Below are positions 31,627 to 42,553 of a stretch of DNA of 64,000 nucleotides, piece after piece (positions within the stretch are counted from its first letter, which is position 1; each line of letters begins with the position of its first letter). The notes under the pieces are model-generated. The model was not told where the DNA came from. It did no database searches and saw nothing but the letters and a program-made list of their open reading frames with translations. The stretch is from Triangularia verruculosa (lineage: Eukaryota; Ascomycota; Sordariomycetes; Sordariales; Podosporaceae): positions 62,001 through 126,000 of the forward strand of contig MU863969.1 of NCBI GenBank assembly GCA_033296885.1, given 5' to 3'. The translations under genes and the position numbers were made by a program.

Positions 31627-33165
31627 ATGGACGCCCTTCCGCCTGGTGTACCGCTCGAGCAGATTCCTCTTGCAGCAAATCCAAACGGTGATCCACCAAA
31701 CTTTGTCGATCCACCATCTCTTCTCGCCGCTGTGCAGGCCGTTGGCATCATACTCGGCTTTTTCGCCTTGATATTGCTTGTAACTCGTCTTGTTATTGTA
31801 CACAGAGCGAAGCGGAAGTTTGGGCTAGATGATGGTAAGGCTCACATTCCCTTCGTCTGCTCCCAATTACTGACACACCTCTCTATAGCTTCAGCTATTC
31901 TCGCCTTTGTATGTGCAGCCGTGTACACGGGGGCGTCTTGCGCTCGTAAGTCTCTCTTAAGACCTCCAACCAATCCATGATGCTAATCAGAGCAATGTAA
32001 TCAGTTGGTGAGGGCATCACGAGACATGCTTGGGACACACCATTGAGCGAGGTTGCTAACCCGGCTTATCTCAAGGTGAGCACAAGCTCATGTTCTCGGT
32101 CCTGTAGGTATCGATCAAAGCTCTAACCATTTGCAAACTCAGAAACTCTTTGTGACCAGCCTTTTTTACGGACCAATGCTCTTTTTCGCCAAAGCGGCCA
32201 TTCTTCTATTCCTTCAGCGTACATTCCAGCCAAAAACATGGTTCAGAATCTGCATCTACATCCTGCTGTTCCTCATGACCGGAACATACTGGATGACAGT
32301 TCCCCTTTGCTTCTACTACTGCATGCCGCATCCCAACACCGGGGAGCAGTGGGATCTTACTATCCTCGCCAAATGCAACGCTCTCGCCACGCCAGGTCTA
32401 GTCCAGGCGGGCATGAACGTGGCAGTTGACATTGCCGTCTTCTGCCTTCCTTTGCCCGTCGTCTTCAAACTGCAGATGCCTCTGGGCAAGAAGCTTAGCG
32501 TCGCTGGCATCTTCGCCACCGGTCTCTTGTAGGTCTCCTAGTAACTTTCACTTCCAATGATGGAACCCAAGAACTAACCCCTAGTCTCCAGCGCCCTGAT
32601 AGCCTCCATCCTCACAATCCACTACCGCATCCTCATCATCCGCGGTGTCGACTCCTCTTGGGCAGGTGCCCAAACCTACATCTGCATGTATGTCTCCAGT
32701 CCTCTTCCTCCTTTTGACCCAACAGCACACCCAAACTAACCCAATATTTCCCGCAACAGTCAAGCAGAAGTCTACACCTCCATAATGGTGGCCTGCATGC
32801 CCTCCCTCGCCCGAGTCTGGAACTCCAAGCTGGTCAAGGAATCCAAGATCTACACCTCCTTCCGCACCGTCATCTCCCAGATCAGCTTCGGGACGTTCAC
32901 GCTCGCCTCGGGAAACTCGTCCAGACCGTCCAGAAAGAGCAGGATATCTGCGGCCGGTCAAGGGCCCTACGTCAAGCACAGCGAGTCGACTTCGCATCTC
33001 AGGGGCGGGTCAGGGAAGGGTTTCACCGAGATTAATTATGGGGATCCCGACTTGGAAGGGAATCATAGAGGAGTGTTTGGAGGGATACAGCAGACTACGA
33101 CGGTCGAGTTGACTTCTGTTAGGGTTGATGGAGGGGCGAAGGGGGGTGGCGAGATAGGGAGGTGA
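31627..33165 (+). CDS. PTH11-like rhodopsin-fold integral membrane protein
   Basis: Exons 31627-31834, 31889-31945, 32005-32075, 32143-32528, 32592-32687, 32760-33165; 407 aa. Hydrophobic segments: GIILGFFALILLVTRLVIVH, SAILAFVCAAVYTGAS, SLFYGPMLFFAKAAILLFLQ, FRICIYILLFLMTGTYWMTV, LVQAGMNVAVDIAVFCLPLP, VAGIFATGLFALIASILTIH and a last one with SIMVACMPSLAR, giving about seven passes. LFFAKAAILLFLQRTF and NVAVDIAVFCLPLPVV are hallmark blocks of the fungal rhodopsin-like (PTH11/SAT4-type) membrane family. The C-terminal ~110 residues are a polar cytoplasmic tail rich in Ser, Gly and Arg. Family members include candidate surface receptors and proteins beside metabolite clusters; the ligand cannot be read from sequence. 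There is no CFEM domain at the N-terminus. Confidence 0.88.
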
Positions 33166-33594
33166 GTGTTGTTGGATGGATGGTGTATGATAGTTGTCTT
33201 TATCAGGTTTATGACGTTCAAACGGGAAATGAGTAATGATGTGTACTTTCATTGGGGGCAAGTTGGTACTTCACGGGAGACATCACAAAAGGGGTAGGGT
33301 GGGTCCCAGATAGGGGTAACGGTAAAGGCCGGCACGTTTAATTTCTCAATATGTCTCAACAGACTTTAATAGCAGAGGCTTTTGAACAAAAAGATGATAT
33401 CCTAATAATGAGCAACTACAAGACCTCTCATCCAGCATAGCAGGTGACGTAAAATTACAGAAGTTGCTTGAAGCAACATCCAGTGAGTAAATGCAGGTAT
33501 ATTGCACCAATTGCATTCAGGGCTTTACTCTCAATATCTATTGACAGTGTCTCTGGTGCCTTCCCCACTTCCCAACGTAGAATAACTACCCAAT
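33166..33594. other. convergent gap, 429 bp
   Basis: No coding signal recognised. Confidence 0.4.
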
Positions 33595-35087
33595 CTACAA
33601 CAGCTTGAAGCCACCAGGCACGCCCTTCTGAAACACACCCTCTGGATCATACTTGGCGCTGACCGCCTTCAGCCTCTCAAGGCTCTCCTTCCCATACCCA
33701 GCCATAACATCATCGGACTGGTAGGCATAGTTGGTGAAGATATAGCGATGCAGCGCGCCCCTTTCCGTGGCAAGCTGTCTCAGTTCCGCCACCAAGTTTT
33801 CCACCGCAGCGAAAATGCGACTGTCATCTTGTGGCAACGCCCAGATGGGGTTGATCAAAAGGACAAACAAGGGGCCGTCTTCTGGCGAAATGTCCATGGC
33901 ATTCCCACCGGCCTTTTGGGAGGCTTCCAGCAGCGATTTTGTAAGCGGGTGGAATCCAAAGGAAAAGATGAAGCCCTCTGCATCCTTGATCTTGCCAAGT
34001 GTCTGCTCCCACTTCTCATGGAAAGCAGAGATCAGGTCGATGTCTGGCTTGATGGTGATGGAGGCCCAGTATTGTCTGTAGAATTGTGAGTTACTTTGTA
34101 TCAAGCCTGAGAGCAAAAGCCAACGTACCTCGCGCCATCAGAAGAGAACTTGGAAAGCTCTTCACAAAAGTCAGAGTTGGTCGACGACCGCAAGGAACAC
34201 ATCTGCTCAATCTGCGGCTGCACACCAGTAAACCGCTGCAATGCTGGCGGGTTGACTTTGCCTTGCGTGTGGTACATGACGACTGACACAACTTGATGGC
34301 CAAAGCCAAAGCCGGCGCTAGCCATGATGTGAACATCTTGGTCTTCTTCGTTGTGTACCAAGTCAATAGTGTTTGTGAGAATCTCGGTAAATGAAGTAGA
34401 CGGATAGTAAGTGAGGCCGCCCCAAACCTCGGTACTGGGGTGTGTCTTCATCGTGATGGACGTCACGATGCCAAAATTGTTCAGCCCGCCCTTCAGGGCA
34501 ACCCAAAGATCGGCGTTTTCGTCGGCACTGGCACAGACAAGCTCTCCTGAAGCCAGCACAATCTTGAACTCGGTTACGGCATCGCAGGCGAAGCCCCGAC
34601 GGTTCGAGAACATGGACAGTCCACCACCGAGAATAAAGCCAGCAACACCCACACGGCCCACTCGACCACCAGTGGTGGTGAGGCGGTGCTTCTCCAGCTC
34701 GGTGTACACTGTTGTCCAGACCTCTCCGACGGCGATCTCCACGGTGGATTTGTCCTCGCTCAGGATGACACCCTTGAGACTGCGAGTGTCAATGGTGATG
34801 CCGTCTTGGATGTTGGCACTTCCCGCGAAGGGAGTGTGGCCACCGCCTCGGACGGCAAGACGGCACGAGCCATCGAGGACATCATGCCGGAAAGCGCGGA
34901 CCAGGTCTTGGATCTGCTCGGCCGACTCAGGTCTGACAATGAAAGATGGCTTGATCTCGTTCTCAAAGGCGCTGAAGTAAGAGTTGTTGTTCTTTTCGTA
35001 GTCGTCACTGCCACGTTGGCTGAACACTGAGGAGCCACCACCAAAGATTCTCTCCAAGGTGTTGAGGATATGGGTGTTGTCAGCCAT
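33595..35087 (-). CDS. BBE-like FAD-linked oxidase (second, non-secreted type)
   Basis: Exons 35087-34129 and 34075-33595 with a 53-bp intron; 479 aa. Starts MADNTHILNTLERIFGG with no signal peptide, unlike the first copy. FAD-binding block LAVRGGGHTPFAGSANIQDG contains the covalent-FAD His; GFILGGGLSMFSNRRGFACDAV and ALKGGLNNFGIVTSI follow. C-terminal BBE block is NYAYQSDDVMAGYG...YDPEGVFQKGVPGGFKL. This matches the fungal intracellular-type FAD oxidase group often found in secondary metabolite clusters. It is divergent from an intronless P450 with 491 bp between start codons, suggesting shared control. It may dehydrogenate or cyclise a tailored metabolite; substrate unknown. Confidence 0.9.
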
Positions 35088-35578
35088 GTTGGAATGTGGG
35101 GTAGGTAAGATAGGGGAGCAAAGATGCCCGGGGTAGCTCTTCGTGTGGGGGCTTACTCAAGGGAAGGAGCTTCCGCTGGTGTCGGGGAAGAACACCGCAT
35201 TTATTTCGGAAACAGTCCCTGGAACACAAAAGCCGTTTTTTGTGGCACTGTTGAGTCTGCAACAGGAAGGCGAAGCAGGAGCGGGCAAGCTTGCATCGAT
35301 GCAACGGTCCGTCAACCAACGCCAGGTGCCGAGGAAGCTGTGTAATTTCAGCACATGTTCTGTTTCGTTACACTGGGGAGTTTTGTGCTTACCTTGCAGA
35401 TCTTAGGGCTCTCTGTTACCTTATCCCGATTACCTACCGTTGCCCATCCGGGCTAGGCTTGGTGGCATTTAGGTGTACGTAGGGGTCTATTTGTATTGCC
35501 GCATATCTTCTTACTCCGACGGTATGTCCGCAAGCCTGTATTTCGGTGGCATATTCTACGGAACCCTCCAGAGCGATC
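35088..35578. promoter_or_regulatory. divergent region between BBE-like oxidase and P450
   Basis: 491 bp between outward-facing start codons, hence the likely location of both promoters. No specific operator recognised. Confidence 0.45.
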
Positions 35579-37162
35579 ATGGAATCCTCGTACTTGTGGG
35601 CCACTGTCAACTTAGCAGCTCATGACACCTGCCTGAGCTTGCTCACAGCTTCGGTTCTGTATTTGCTTCTCTGGAGACTCTACACTTTTACCATCCGCCC
35701 ATGGCTTCGGCCAAGTGATCCCAAGGAATACCCTTACTGGATCCCGGTGGTTGGCCATCTTCATTCCTTCTTCAAAAACTCCAGCAGGCTCATATCCGAT
35801 GCAAAGAGATACTTTCATGACACAGGGGAGCCTTTTGCTCTCTCAGTTGCAGGGCAAAAATGGTATGTCCTCACCAAAGCAGAGGATGTCACGGCGACCT
35901 ACAGAATGGAGCACCTCTCATACGACATTTTCGCCGTCGAAGTCATGCGGATGATCGGGGTGTCTGAAGACGGAATCACCAAGGCCTTTGACACCACCAG
36001 TCATCCCTCCAAAAAGCATCTCGTCCGCCTCTGCAAAGAATACCAATTAGAACAGCTGTCGCCGGGCAACCGTCTCGAGCACCTCGTCGAGTCATCCATC
36101 ATCTTGATGAACTCCCACCTCAACATCAGCACAATCCTCGCCCGAGGCCAGAACTGGTACGCCACCCAACCCAACCCGTCATCCCCCGCCATCACCGTCT
36201 CCCTCTATCAATGGATCTCCGACCTCTTCATCGACCTCGGCACCCGCGCCTACTTCGGCCCTCACCTCCTCTCCCTCGAACCAGGCCTCATCCCCACCTT
36301 CATGTCCTTCGAATCCCTCTCCTGGCAAGCCATGTACCAATACCCCCGCCTTCTCTCTACCTCCATGATCGCCGCCAAAGAAAAGCTCGTCTTCGCTATG
36401 CAATCCTTCTTCTCCACCCCGCCAGCCCACCGCCCCGAAACCTCATGGTTCATCTCCCAAATCGAAGCCGAAACCACCCGCCTCGCCATCTCCCCCTCCG
36501 ATTCCGCCATCTTCTTCTTCCAACTCTTCTGGAGCATCAACGGCAACACGCGCAAAGCTCCCTTTTGGATCTTGTCCTATCTCCTCTGCCACTTCCCCCA
36601 CCTCCTCCCCGCCATCCGTTCCGAAACCGCCCCCGCTATCCTCCCAGACGGCAGTGGTGGTGATGGTGGTGGTGTCAACATAGCCTACCTCACCGACGAC
36701 AAACTCTGTCCAGTGTTGAACAGCATCTGGGAGGAAACCACCCGCCTCACCGCCTTTGCCGCTTCCGTCCGCTTTCTTACTCATGACGTCCACCTCGGCG
36801 GCAAGGTTCTTCGCAGGGGAAACAGATTGATGATGCCACAGCGGCAGCTTCATTTTGATGCCAAGTCATTCGGGAAAACGGCCGCAGAGTTTGATCCCGA
36901 CCGGTTTCTTCGCGACCCGGGGCTGAAGCGGCACCCGAGCTTTCGACCGTTTGGCGGGGGCACGACGATGTGTCCGGGCCGGAACCTGGCCAAGCAGACG
37001 ACGCTGGCGTTTGTGGCCATGGTGCTGGACCGGTTCGATGTCGAGCTGGATCCGCCTGGGCAGAAGTTTCCAAGGCCGGCGGAGGGGAAGCCGAGTATTG
37101 GTTTGGTGGATGTCACCGAGGGGGAGGACTTGAGGGTGAAGTTGACGCCGAGGAGAAGATGA
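35579..37162 (+). CDS. cytochrome P450 (second), intronless, CYP7/CYP8-like
   Basis: One exon, 527 aa. The start is ATG 35579; an in-frame upstream extension begins without ATG. A membrane anchor lies at about residues 18-36 (TCLSLLTASVLYLLLWRLY). Motifs: PYWIPVVGHLHSFFKN (Pro-rich hinge), FFQLFWSINGNTRKAPFW in the I-helix, ExxR in SIWEETTRL, FDPDRFL, and haem motif FRPFGGGTTMCPGRNLAK with the Cys thiolate. The NGN in the I-helix in place of the usual A/G-G-x-D/E-T resembles CYP7/CYP8 (sterol 7-alpha hydroxylase, prostacyclin synthase) relatives common in fungal clusters; some of these do isomerase rather than monooxygenase chemistry. Its lack of introns contrasts with the seven-exon P450 nearby. 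Confidence 0.92.
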   Translation: MESSYLWATVNLAAHDTCLSLLTASVLYLLLWRLYTFTIRPWLRPSDPKEYPYWIPVVGHLHSFFKNSSRLISDAKRYFHDTGEPFALSVAGQKWYVLTKAEDVTATYRMEHLSYDIFAVEVMRMIGVSEDGITKAFDTTSHPSKKHLVRLCKEYQLEQLSPGNRLEHLVESSIILMNSHLNISTILARGQNWYATQPNPSSPAITVSLYQWISDLFIDLGTRAYFGPHLLSLEPGLIPTFMSFESLSWQAMYQYPRLLSTSMIAAKEKLVFAMQSFFSTPPAHRPETSWFISQIEAETTRLAISPSDSAIFFFQLFWSINGNTRKAPFWILSYLLCHFPHLLPAIRSETAPAILPDGSGGDGGGVNIAYLTDDKLCPVLNSIWEETTRLTAFAASVRFLTHDVHLGGKVLRRGNRLMMPQRQLHFDAKSFGKTAAEFDPDRFLRDPGLKRHPSFRPFGGGTTMCPGRNLAKQTTLAFVAMVLDRFDVELDPPGQKFPRPAEGKPSIGLVDVTEGEDLRVKLTPRRR

Positions 37163-37581
37163 GATGATGACGGCATGGTCCATCTTATCGAGCTGGTGAT
37201 TGTTGGAAATGTTAGATGTGCCACACTGTCTGTGTTGGAGTTAGTGTTGTTGAAGCAGCGGAAGAAAAGAAGGGACACCATGTATGTGCTCAATCTATGT
37301 ACCTCATGGGCATGTAGGTCATTCAATGAGAATATATCCGTTTCAACTTCGACGTCACGTCCAGAAAACTTGGAATTCAAGAGCCTTTGGAGAGATATCC
37401 GATATGCAAGAATTCCACATTCGGGACATGATTCGAAGTGAATATATACAACATAAGTTATTCTCCAACCCAAAACCAACCACCCATGCAACCGATCTTT
37501 ATGTAGATATCCCCATCCCCGAAATCCCTTTCCCTATCCCGTAGTATCTTTCCTCTCCACTACCCTCCCAACTCCCAGCGC
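37163..37581. other. convergent gap, 419 bp
   Basis: Between the convergent P450 and AA9 genes; nothing recognised. Confidence 0.4.
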
Positions 37582-38525
37582 TTAGATGCACTGGTGGTAG
37601 TAAGCGTTCTGGGTGTTGCAGGTAGAGCCAGCAGCGCAGGTAGTGCAGCCAGTCCATCCGTTTCCTCCGCATTGCGCCCACTTTTCAACCGCGCAGCCGG
37701 CGGGCTGGGTGGCGACGGGGGCACGGGTGGAGGTGACGAGGGTGGTGGTAGGCTGAGTGGGCTGGGGCTGGGGCTCAACGGGGTTGCTGCCGCCGCCGTT
37801 GGAGCCGCAAGAGAAGACGGATGGGCCAGGAACGCTGTAGGAGTTGAAGTTGGAGTAGATGTTGGCGGTGTAGCCGGAGTCGGTAGCCTTGAAGGCACCG
37901 GGAATGGCAACACCGGATGGGTTCACACTGCCGCCGCCAGTGACCTTGATCTGGGCGCAGGAGATGTAGAACTGGGGGATTCCCGCGGGCCATGGGTTGT
38001 GGATGCCGAGGGACTGGATGCGGAGGAGGTACTCGCCGTCGGCGATGCAGGTGGGAAGCTGAGCAGTGTAAGAGCCAGCCATAGTCCACTGGCCACCGGG
38101 GAAGGTCGGGCCCCAGTCCTTAATCTTGAACCAGGTGCCGCTGCCGTCGTAGCTGGCAGCAGAGCCTGGAGCCTTGCTGAGGTAAATGGAGACAGGGCCC
38201 TGGTGGTAGACTGTGAAGAGTTAGACTTGGAAGTAATAGATTAGGTTGATCAGGCTGTCATACCAGGGGTGTCCAAGTGGAAGGTGAAGGAGTCACCAGC
38301 ACGGACGCTGACGGTCTGGGTGTTGGCACCGCTGGCGCCGCCCTCGTTACACCTGAGGTCGCGCGAGCTGAGGTCGGTCACGGGGCTGTTGTAGTTGGTG
38401 TTCTGACGGATGTACTGGAACACGCCATGCTTCGTGCTGCCGGTAGAGAGCTGCTGGAAGATGTAGTGGGCCGAGACCTCGCTGACAGCCAGCGAAAGGG
38501 CGGCAACGCTCAAGAGTCCCTTCAT
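37582..38525 (-). CDS. AA9 lytic polysaccharide monooxygenase with CBM1
   Basis: Exons 38525-38264 and 38210-37582 (intron 53 bp); 296 aa. Signal peptide residues 1-19 (MKGLLSVAALSLAVSEVSA) are followed by His20, the N-terminal copper-brace His of the mature enzyme. The second copper His is in PVYHQGPVSIYLSK, which spans the splice junction, and the axial Tyr is in the QFY of GIPQFYISCAQIKV. A Pro/Thr/Gln-rich linker (about residues 225-255) leads to a C-terminal CBM1 with the expected Cys pattern (WAQCGGNGWTGCTTCAAGSTC). It oxidatively cleaves crystalline cellulose outside the cell and needs copper and an electron donor. Arrangement and length are typical for the family. Confidence 0.96.
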
Positions 38526-40271
38526 GGTGATGGTTGAGGATGGTGTTTGAATGAAACTGGCTTGATGGTTTCTTTGGCCAACTTGACACAGCTTGAAGAG
38601 AAAAGAGACCTCAAGATTAGCACTCGGGAGCCCTCTCCTCTTATGTCGACCAGAACCTCAGCCCAAGGCGGGCAGGTAACAGCAGAATCAAAGTGATACG
38701 TCAGAAGTGGGTGCTCTCGTCCTTCGTGGAAGCTCCATTTCCGGAACCTGAAGTAGGATTCCTGTCGAATGTGTCCCATCGCCAGATCCAGCGGCCCGGG
38801 GACCGAAGGTCACCTGAACTGGCCCATCTCATATTGTGCTGTCCATCAACCCGTGCAAGGCGCGGACAGTAGCGTCCGGCTTCTCAAAGAGGCGGCATCC
38901 CCAGTTTGGTTGCGCCAATAGGGTGTATCGCTGCATTTATCCATCAACTGTGGTTGCAATGTGCCATGCACCCCACAACAGCGAGCCCGGAATCTGTGAA
39001 CCGACTGTCAGGGGGGTTGTCATGCGACAGACAGATCCGGGATGACCAGCCGCCTCGAGATTTTGACTTTTTTTCTTGAAAAGACGCCCGATTTCCATGC
39101 AGCGTTCTGGACCGCTGATTTATTCTGGATCGTGGCGACCAAGCTAAGTTGTTTTCTTATTGCCGGAACACGGCTTAGCGGTTTCGAGTGCCGGAAAACA
39201 CCACCAATGAGTGGGGTTACGTCACTTGCGAGGCTGGGCGAGAAAGGCAATTTATTCCAGTCTCGTGGCGTGGGTATGCGCGCATAATGTTGAGGTCAGG
39301 ATTCTTCGAGAAACTCAAGGTCAATATCGTGCCGCCCGATGAAGAATGCACTTGGCAGACATGAGACATCAGAAAAAAGTGTCACAATTCACTCACCCAC
39401 GTGGGGCCAAGGATGAGATGAATGAGGGAAGAACGTTGAAGTGGGAGAGTGAGGCGCAGATTCGGGTTCACGGGTAGAAACGGTCTTGAGTGGAGCTCTT
39501 TGCGCGGTGCCGAGTGCGAGTGCACTAGTGTACTGTGTAAAGATGCGGGAAGCGCATCAATCACAGTCGAGGAAGGAAGTTTTCTTGGTGTTTGCATCCA
39601 AGTGGCATTCGCGAACCAGTTTGTTTTGAACTGTCCAAGACTTCTTTTTTTTTTCCCGTGGCATTTCGTTGCAACAGACGCTGCATTTGATTGGTCGACA
39701 AGCCCTGGGCTTGCCAAAACGGGAAGCTGACGTAAGGTACAAATGTAGGACAGTGGGATCCACTTATTTCTACGCCGTCAGGACTCGCCCGTTCCTAAAA
39801 CCACACCATCACATCAGCGGCGTGTGTCCTGCAGCACCGTTGTTGAGTCGTTTTGCCTCATAAAGTAGTCGGAGCACATGGAAAAATTATGGATGGTTAG
39901 ATTCCCATACAATATCGACCCCTACGGTGGAATCAACACTTATCTAAGGTCCACATGATGGTAGGGAGCAATGTTCCCAAATCTGGCAAGTGAATTGCCT
40001 TCGGTACGCACAAATGACTTCTCTCCAGACGTGTTCAGCCTTGTTATAGCTACAAAGCCACAAGGCTGAGAAAGAAGATCACACAACACCTCAAGCCTTG
40101 AAGTTTGAGAGCAACCGGTTGTCTCGATCAACTTTAATTCCAAAGTGAATAAAATTTGTCCTTGCCAGTGCACTTTTCCCAATATGCTCTCTCTCGTCTT
40201 CCAAGACCGTCCTCCCATGGAGCCGCCACCACGATAGGCATCACCAACCTCGTCGGCCTCGTCATCTCAAG
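38526..40271. other. divergent gap, 1.7 kb
   Basis: Upstream of the AA9 gene and of the caspase-like gene. Short frames at 39042-39287 and 39449-39730 lack motifs. A ten-T run lies at about 39646. I could not identify a defined carbon-control element with confidence. Confidence 0.4.
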
Positions 40272-41461
40272 ATGGTCCTCCCCCCTTTGGTTCAGCCGCC
40301 CTCCAGGAGCATGATGAACGCCGGCTACGAAATCTACTCCGCGGTGGAAAACTCGGAGACCATTTCGGAAGCCGTGAGCAGCGTTTCCGATTCCATCAAA
40401 GATCTGTACCACTGGGCCACAAGCAGCACCCCATCTCCGATAGACAACCCCAACAACCGCAGGGAGAAACGTGACTGGTTGCAGCACCTAGTCAACTGGA
40501 AAGACGGCGCCGAGGACTGCCCAACCCTAGAATCCATGGCCTACTCTGGGGACCTCAAAGAAGAGGCTGGCAGCCAAGCCCCCAAAGCCAGCTACCAGGC
40601 TGTCCGGGTCCTCCTCCTGTCCTGGGAGAACGAACAACCTCAAGCCATTGCTCGCACCAACGTCATGCGCCGGCTCGAGGACCTCTTCCGCGACAGCTAC
40701 AAGTTCGTCGTCTACTCGTACAAGTTCCAGCAACCTGCCAACCAAGGCGAAACCATCGAAAGTGCCTTCTCCAGCTGGCTGATAGCCAACAAATTCCTCA
40801 CTAGCCTCGAGCCCAGTAACCAAAGGGAGCTCGTAATCATCGTGTGCGACGGAAACACTGGGACCGGTCAGTACAATGATTTTCGTCTCTATGGGTAGAT
40901 CCTCCAGTCTCTTTTTTGACCCACTCCATCACTGAACTGACCCCTCGCGAAAGCAGCGACTTCCCTGATCAGAACTCCCTCTCCTGGGACCTGCTCCAGA
41001 AGCGTTTCATCCAAGGCCCCTACGACACCCTCCAGATCTTTAACTGGACCTATCGCTACGAGCCCTCCCCCGCGATCAAAGTCAACAACCCCAACGGTGC
41101 CAACCTCGTTCTCGCCGCCAGTGGCGCCGACTGCACCGTTGTGCAAGAATTCACCAAGAACGACCACTGGCAATTCATCTTTTTGACCGCACTTTACAAA
41201 ACCCTCCAGGCAGCGGGCGGGCCACTTTCGGTCAAGGGAATTCTCGCGGGGATTATGGCGGCGCACGATACCACCAGGATGAAGGAGGTGGACAGGCCCA
41301 GGATTTTCGAGCTTCCTTCTGAGGACGATGGCGATGAAGCGCAGACGGACAAGAGGACGATAGTCGTTGCTCCTCTGAAGGAGGATGATGATGATGGTTG
41401 GGTGGCGCTGTCGCATTGTGACTACTGGTCGCAGCGGTCAGTTGGGGAAGATAAAGCGTGA
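40272..41461 (+). CDS. caspase-like (C14-type) fold protein, probably inactive
   Basis: Two exons as I join them, 40272-40870 and 40957-41461, 367 aa. ASYQAVRVLLLSWENEQPQ, the following LEDLFRDSYKFVVYSYKFQ and ELVIIVCDG match the opening strands and helices of fungal caspase-domain proteins, which typically read VHVLLLSWEDD, then a YHF-type strand, then LLIIYYGGHG. The junction CA|C rebuilds a His in GTGHDF, where the catalytic His of YGGHG is expected. The second dyad region reads DTLQIFNWTYRYEP where active members have DVLxLLDCC, so the catalytic Cys is absent. A protease activity is therefore unlikely; a pseudo-caspase regulator or neutral decay are alternatives. The acidic tail is low complexity. 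Start could also be ATG 40311. Confidence 0.6.
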
Positions 41462-41527
41462 ATTGGTGGGAAGATGCCGTATCTTAAAATAACTATTAAG
41501 GTTGACACAGGATGCTTGTTGCTGATT

Positions 41528-42553
41528 TTAAGCATATCGATTCGCCCCTGTCGGCAACTCAGCAGATTGCGGTGGGCCATAAGGGCTATGATGAGGTAGC
41601 TCTGCTGAAGGTTGTAATCCCTGATGCTGGTCCCAATCCCGGCCTGTTCTCAGCTCCCCGATGTCTCGCTGCTGCTGTTGTTTGTGCCATTCTTGAACAT
41701 AAGGCGAAGGTTGTGTGTATGGGTCCATCAGAGAAGGCGTTGCTGTGGGAAGAGCTTGTTTGGTTTTGTTGAGTTTCCATAAGAGCCAGGCAATGACTGC
41801 GAGCAGCACGACCACAGCGGCTACACCGACTCCTATTCCGGCTTGTGCTGCCACTGGGAGGCCCCCTGAAGATGAAGATGATGCTTGCTCAGGCGCCCTA
41901 GTTGGCCCTTCCTCAGCATCCGAAGAGCCAGGACCAGTTTCTTTTGCACTAACGGCGGATGATGTCGTGCTTGTAGTTGGATCTGAGGATGAGGTCGACA
42001 AAGTGGTGCTTGTCGAAGTAGAGCTTGATGTTGATACCTGGCTGACAGCAGTATATACCCTGTTGCTGCCATCCCAAAGAGCCAGTGTAATCGGCTGTGG
42101 CGGCTGAAGCTCCAAGCGACCGACCCCACTGTCACAGCAGTTCGCCTTCTCAGTTTTTTCACAGCAATATGACGTATCTTTGTTTGTGACATTGGAGCAT
42201 GATATTAGATTTGCTCCTCCCCAATCGACACCTATTCAAGATGTCAGTCTTCTTCTCGGCAGCCGGTATAATGGGGACCACTCACTTCTGCACACATTGG
42301 CACACGCTGGCGAACTCCAGGTTCGGTCTGTGCATGATCCCCTGATGATCTTCCCGTCTGGAGATTCGCACATCTTGTTGGCGAGGCATGCTAGGCCGTG
42401 TGGACTTCCTTTGAAGCAACACATGCTGTCTTCTGTGTCTGGACCGCATGGTGAGTCCGAAGTAGCCTCTCTCCCGTCAGGATAGTAGCATTTCTTGACA
42501 GCCAAGGAGGCCTGCACGAGGCCCATGAAGGCAATTACCGTGAATATTCTCAT
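41528..42553 (-). CDS. single-pass surface protein with Cys-rich ectodomain
   Basis: Exons 42553-42286 and 42231-41528; 323 aa. Signal peptide MRIFTVIAFMGLVQASLA, then KKCYYPDGREATSDSPC, a CYYPDG start common in ascomycete membrane proteins. The ectodomain holds at least fourteen Cys including two CC pairs (SYCCEKTEKANCC) joined across the 54-bp intron. A Ser/Thr-rich stalk, likely O-glycosylated, precedes one transmembrane helix (GIGVGVAAVVVLLAVIAWLL, about residues 226-245) and a ~75-residue Gln/Pro-rich cytoplasmic tail. This layout (signal, Cys-rich, S/T stalk, TM, short tail) resembles cell-wall sensors of the WSC/Mid2 type, though the WSC domain itself is not recognised. It ends 66 bp from the convergent caspase-like gene. 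Confidence 0.8.

Noticed and set aside
36211..36663. 150-aa plus-strand frame inside the second P450
   Set aside because: Out-of-frame shadow of the P450, dominated by Pro, Leu, His and Arg.
37594..38244. 216-aa plus-strand frame across the AA9 gene
   Set aside because: Antisense of a well-supported AA9-CBM1 gene; Gly/Val/Ala-rich without motifs.
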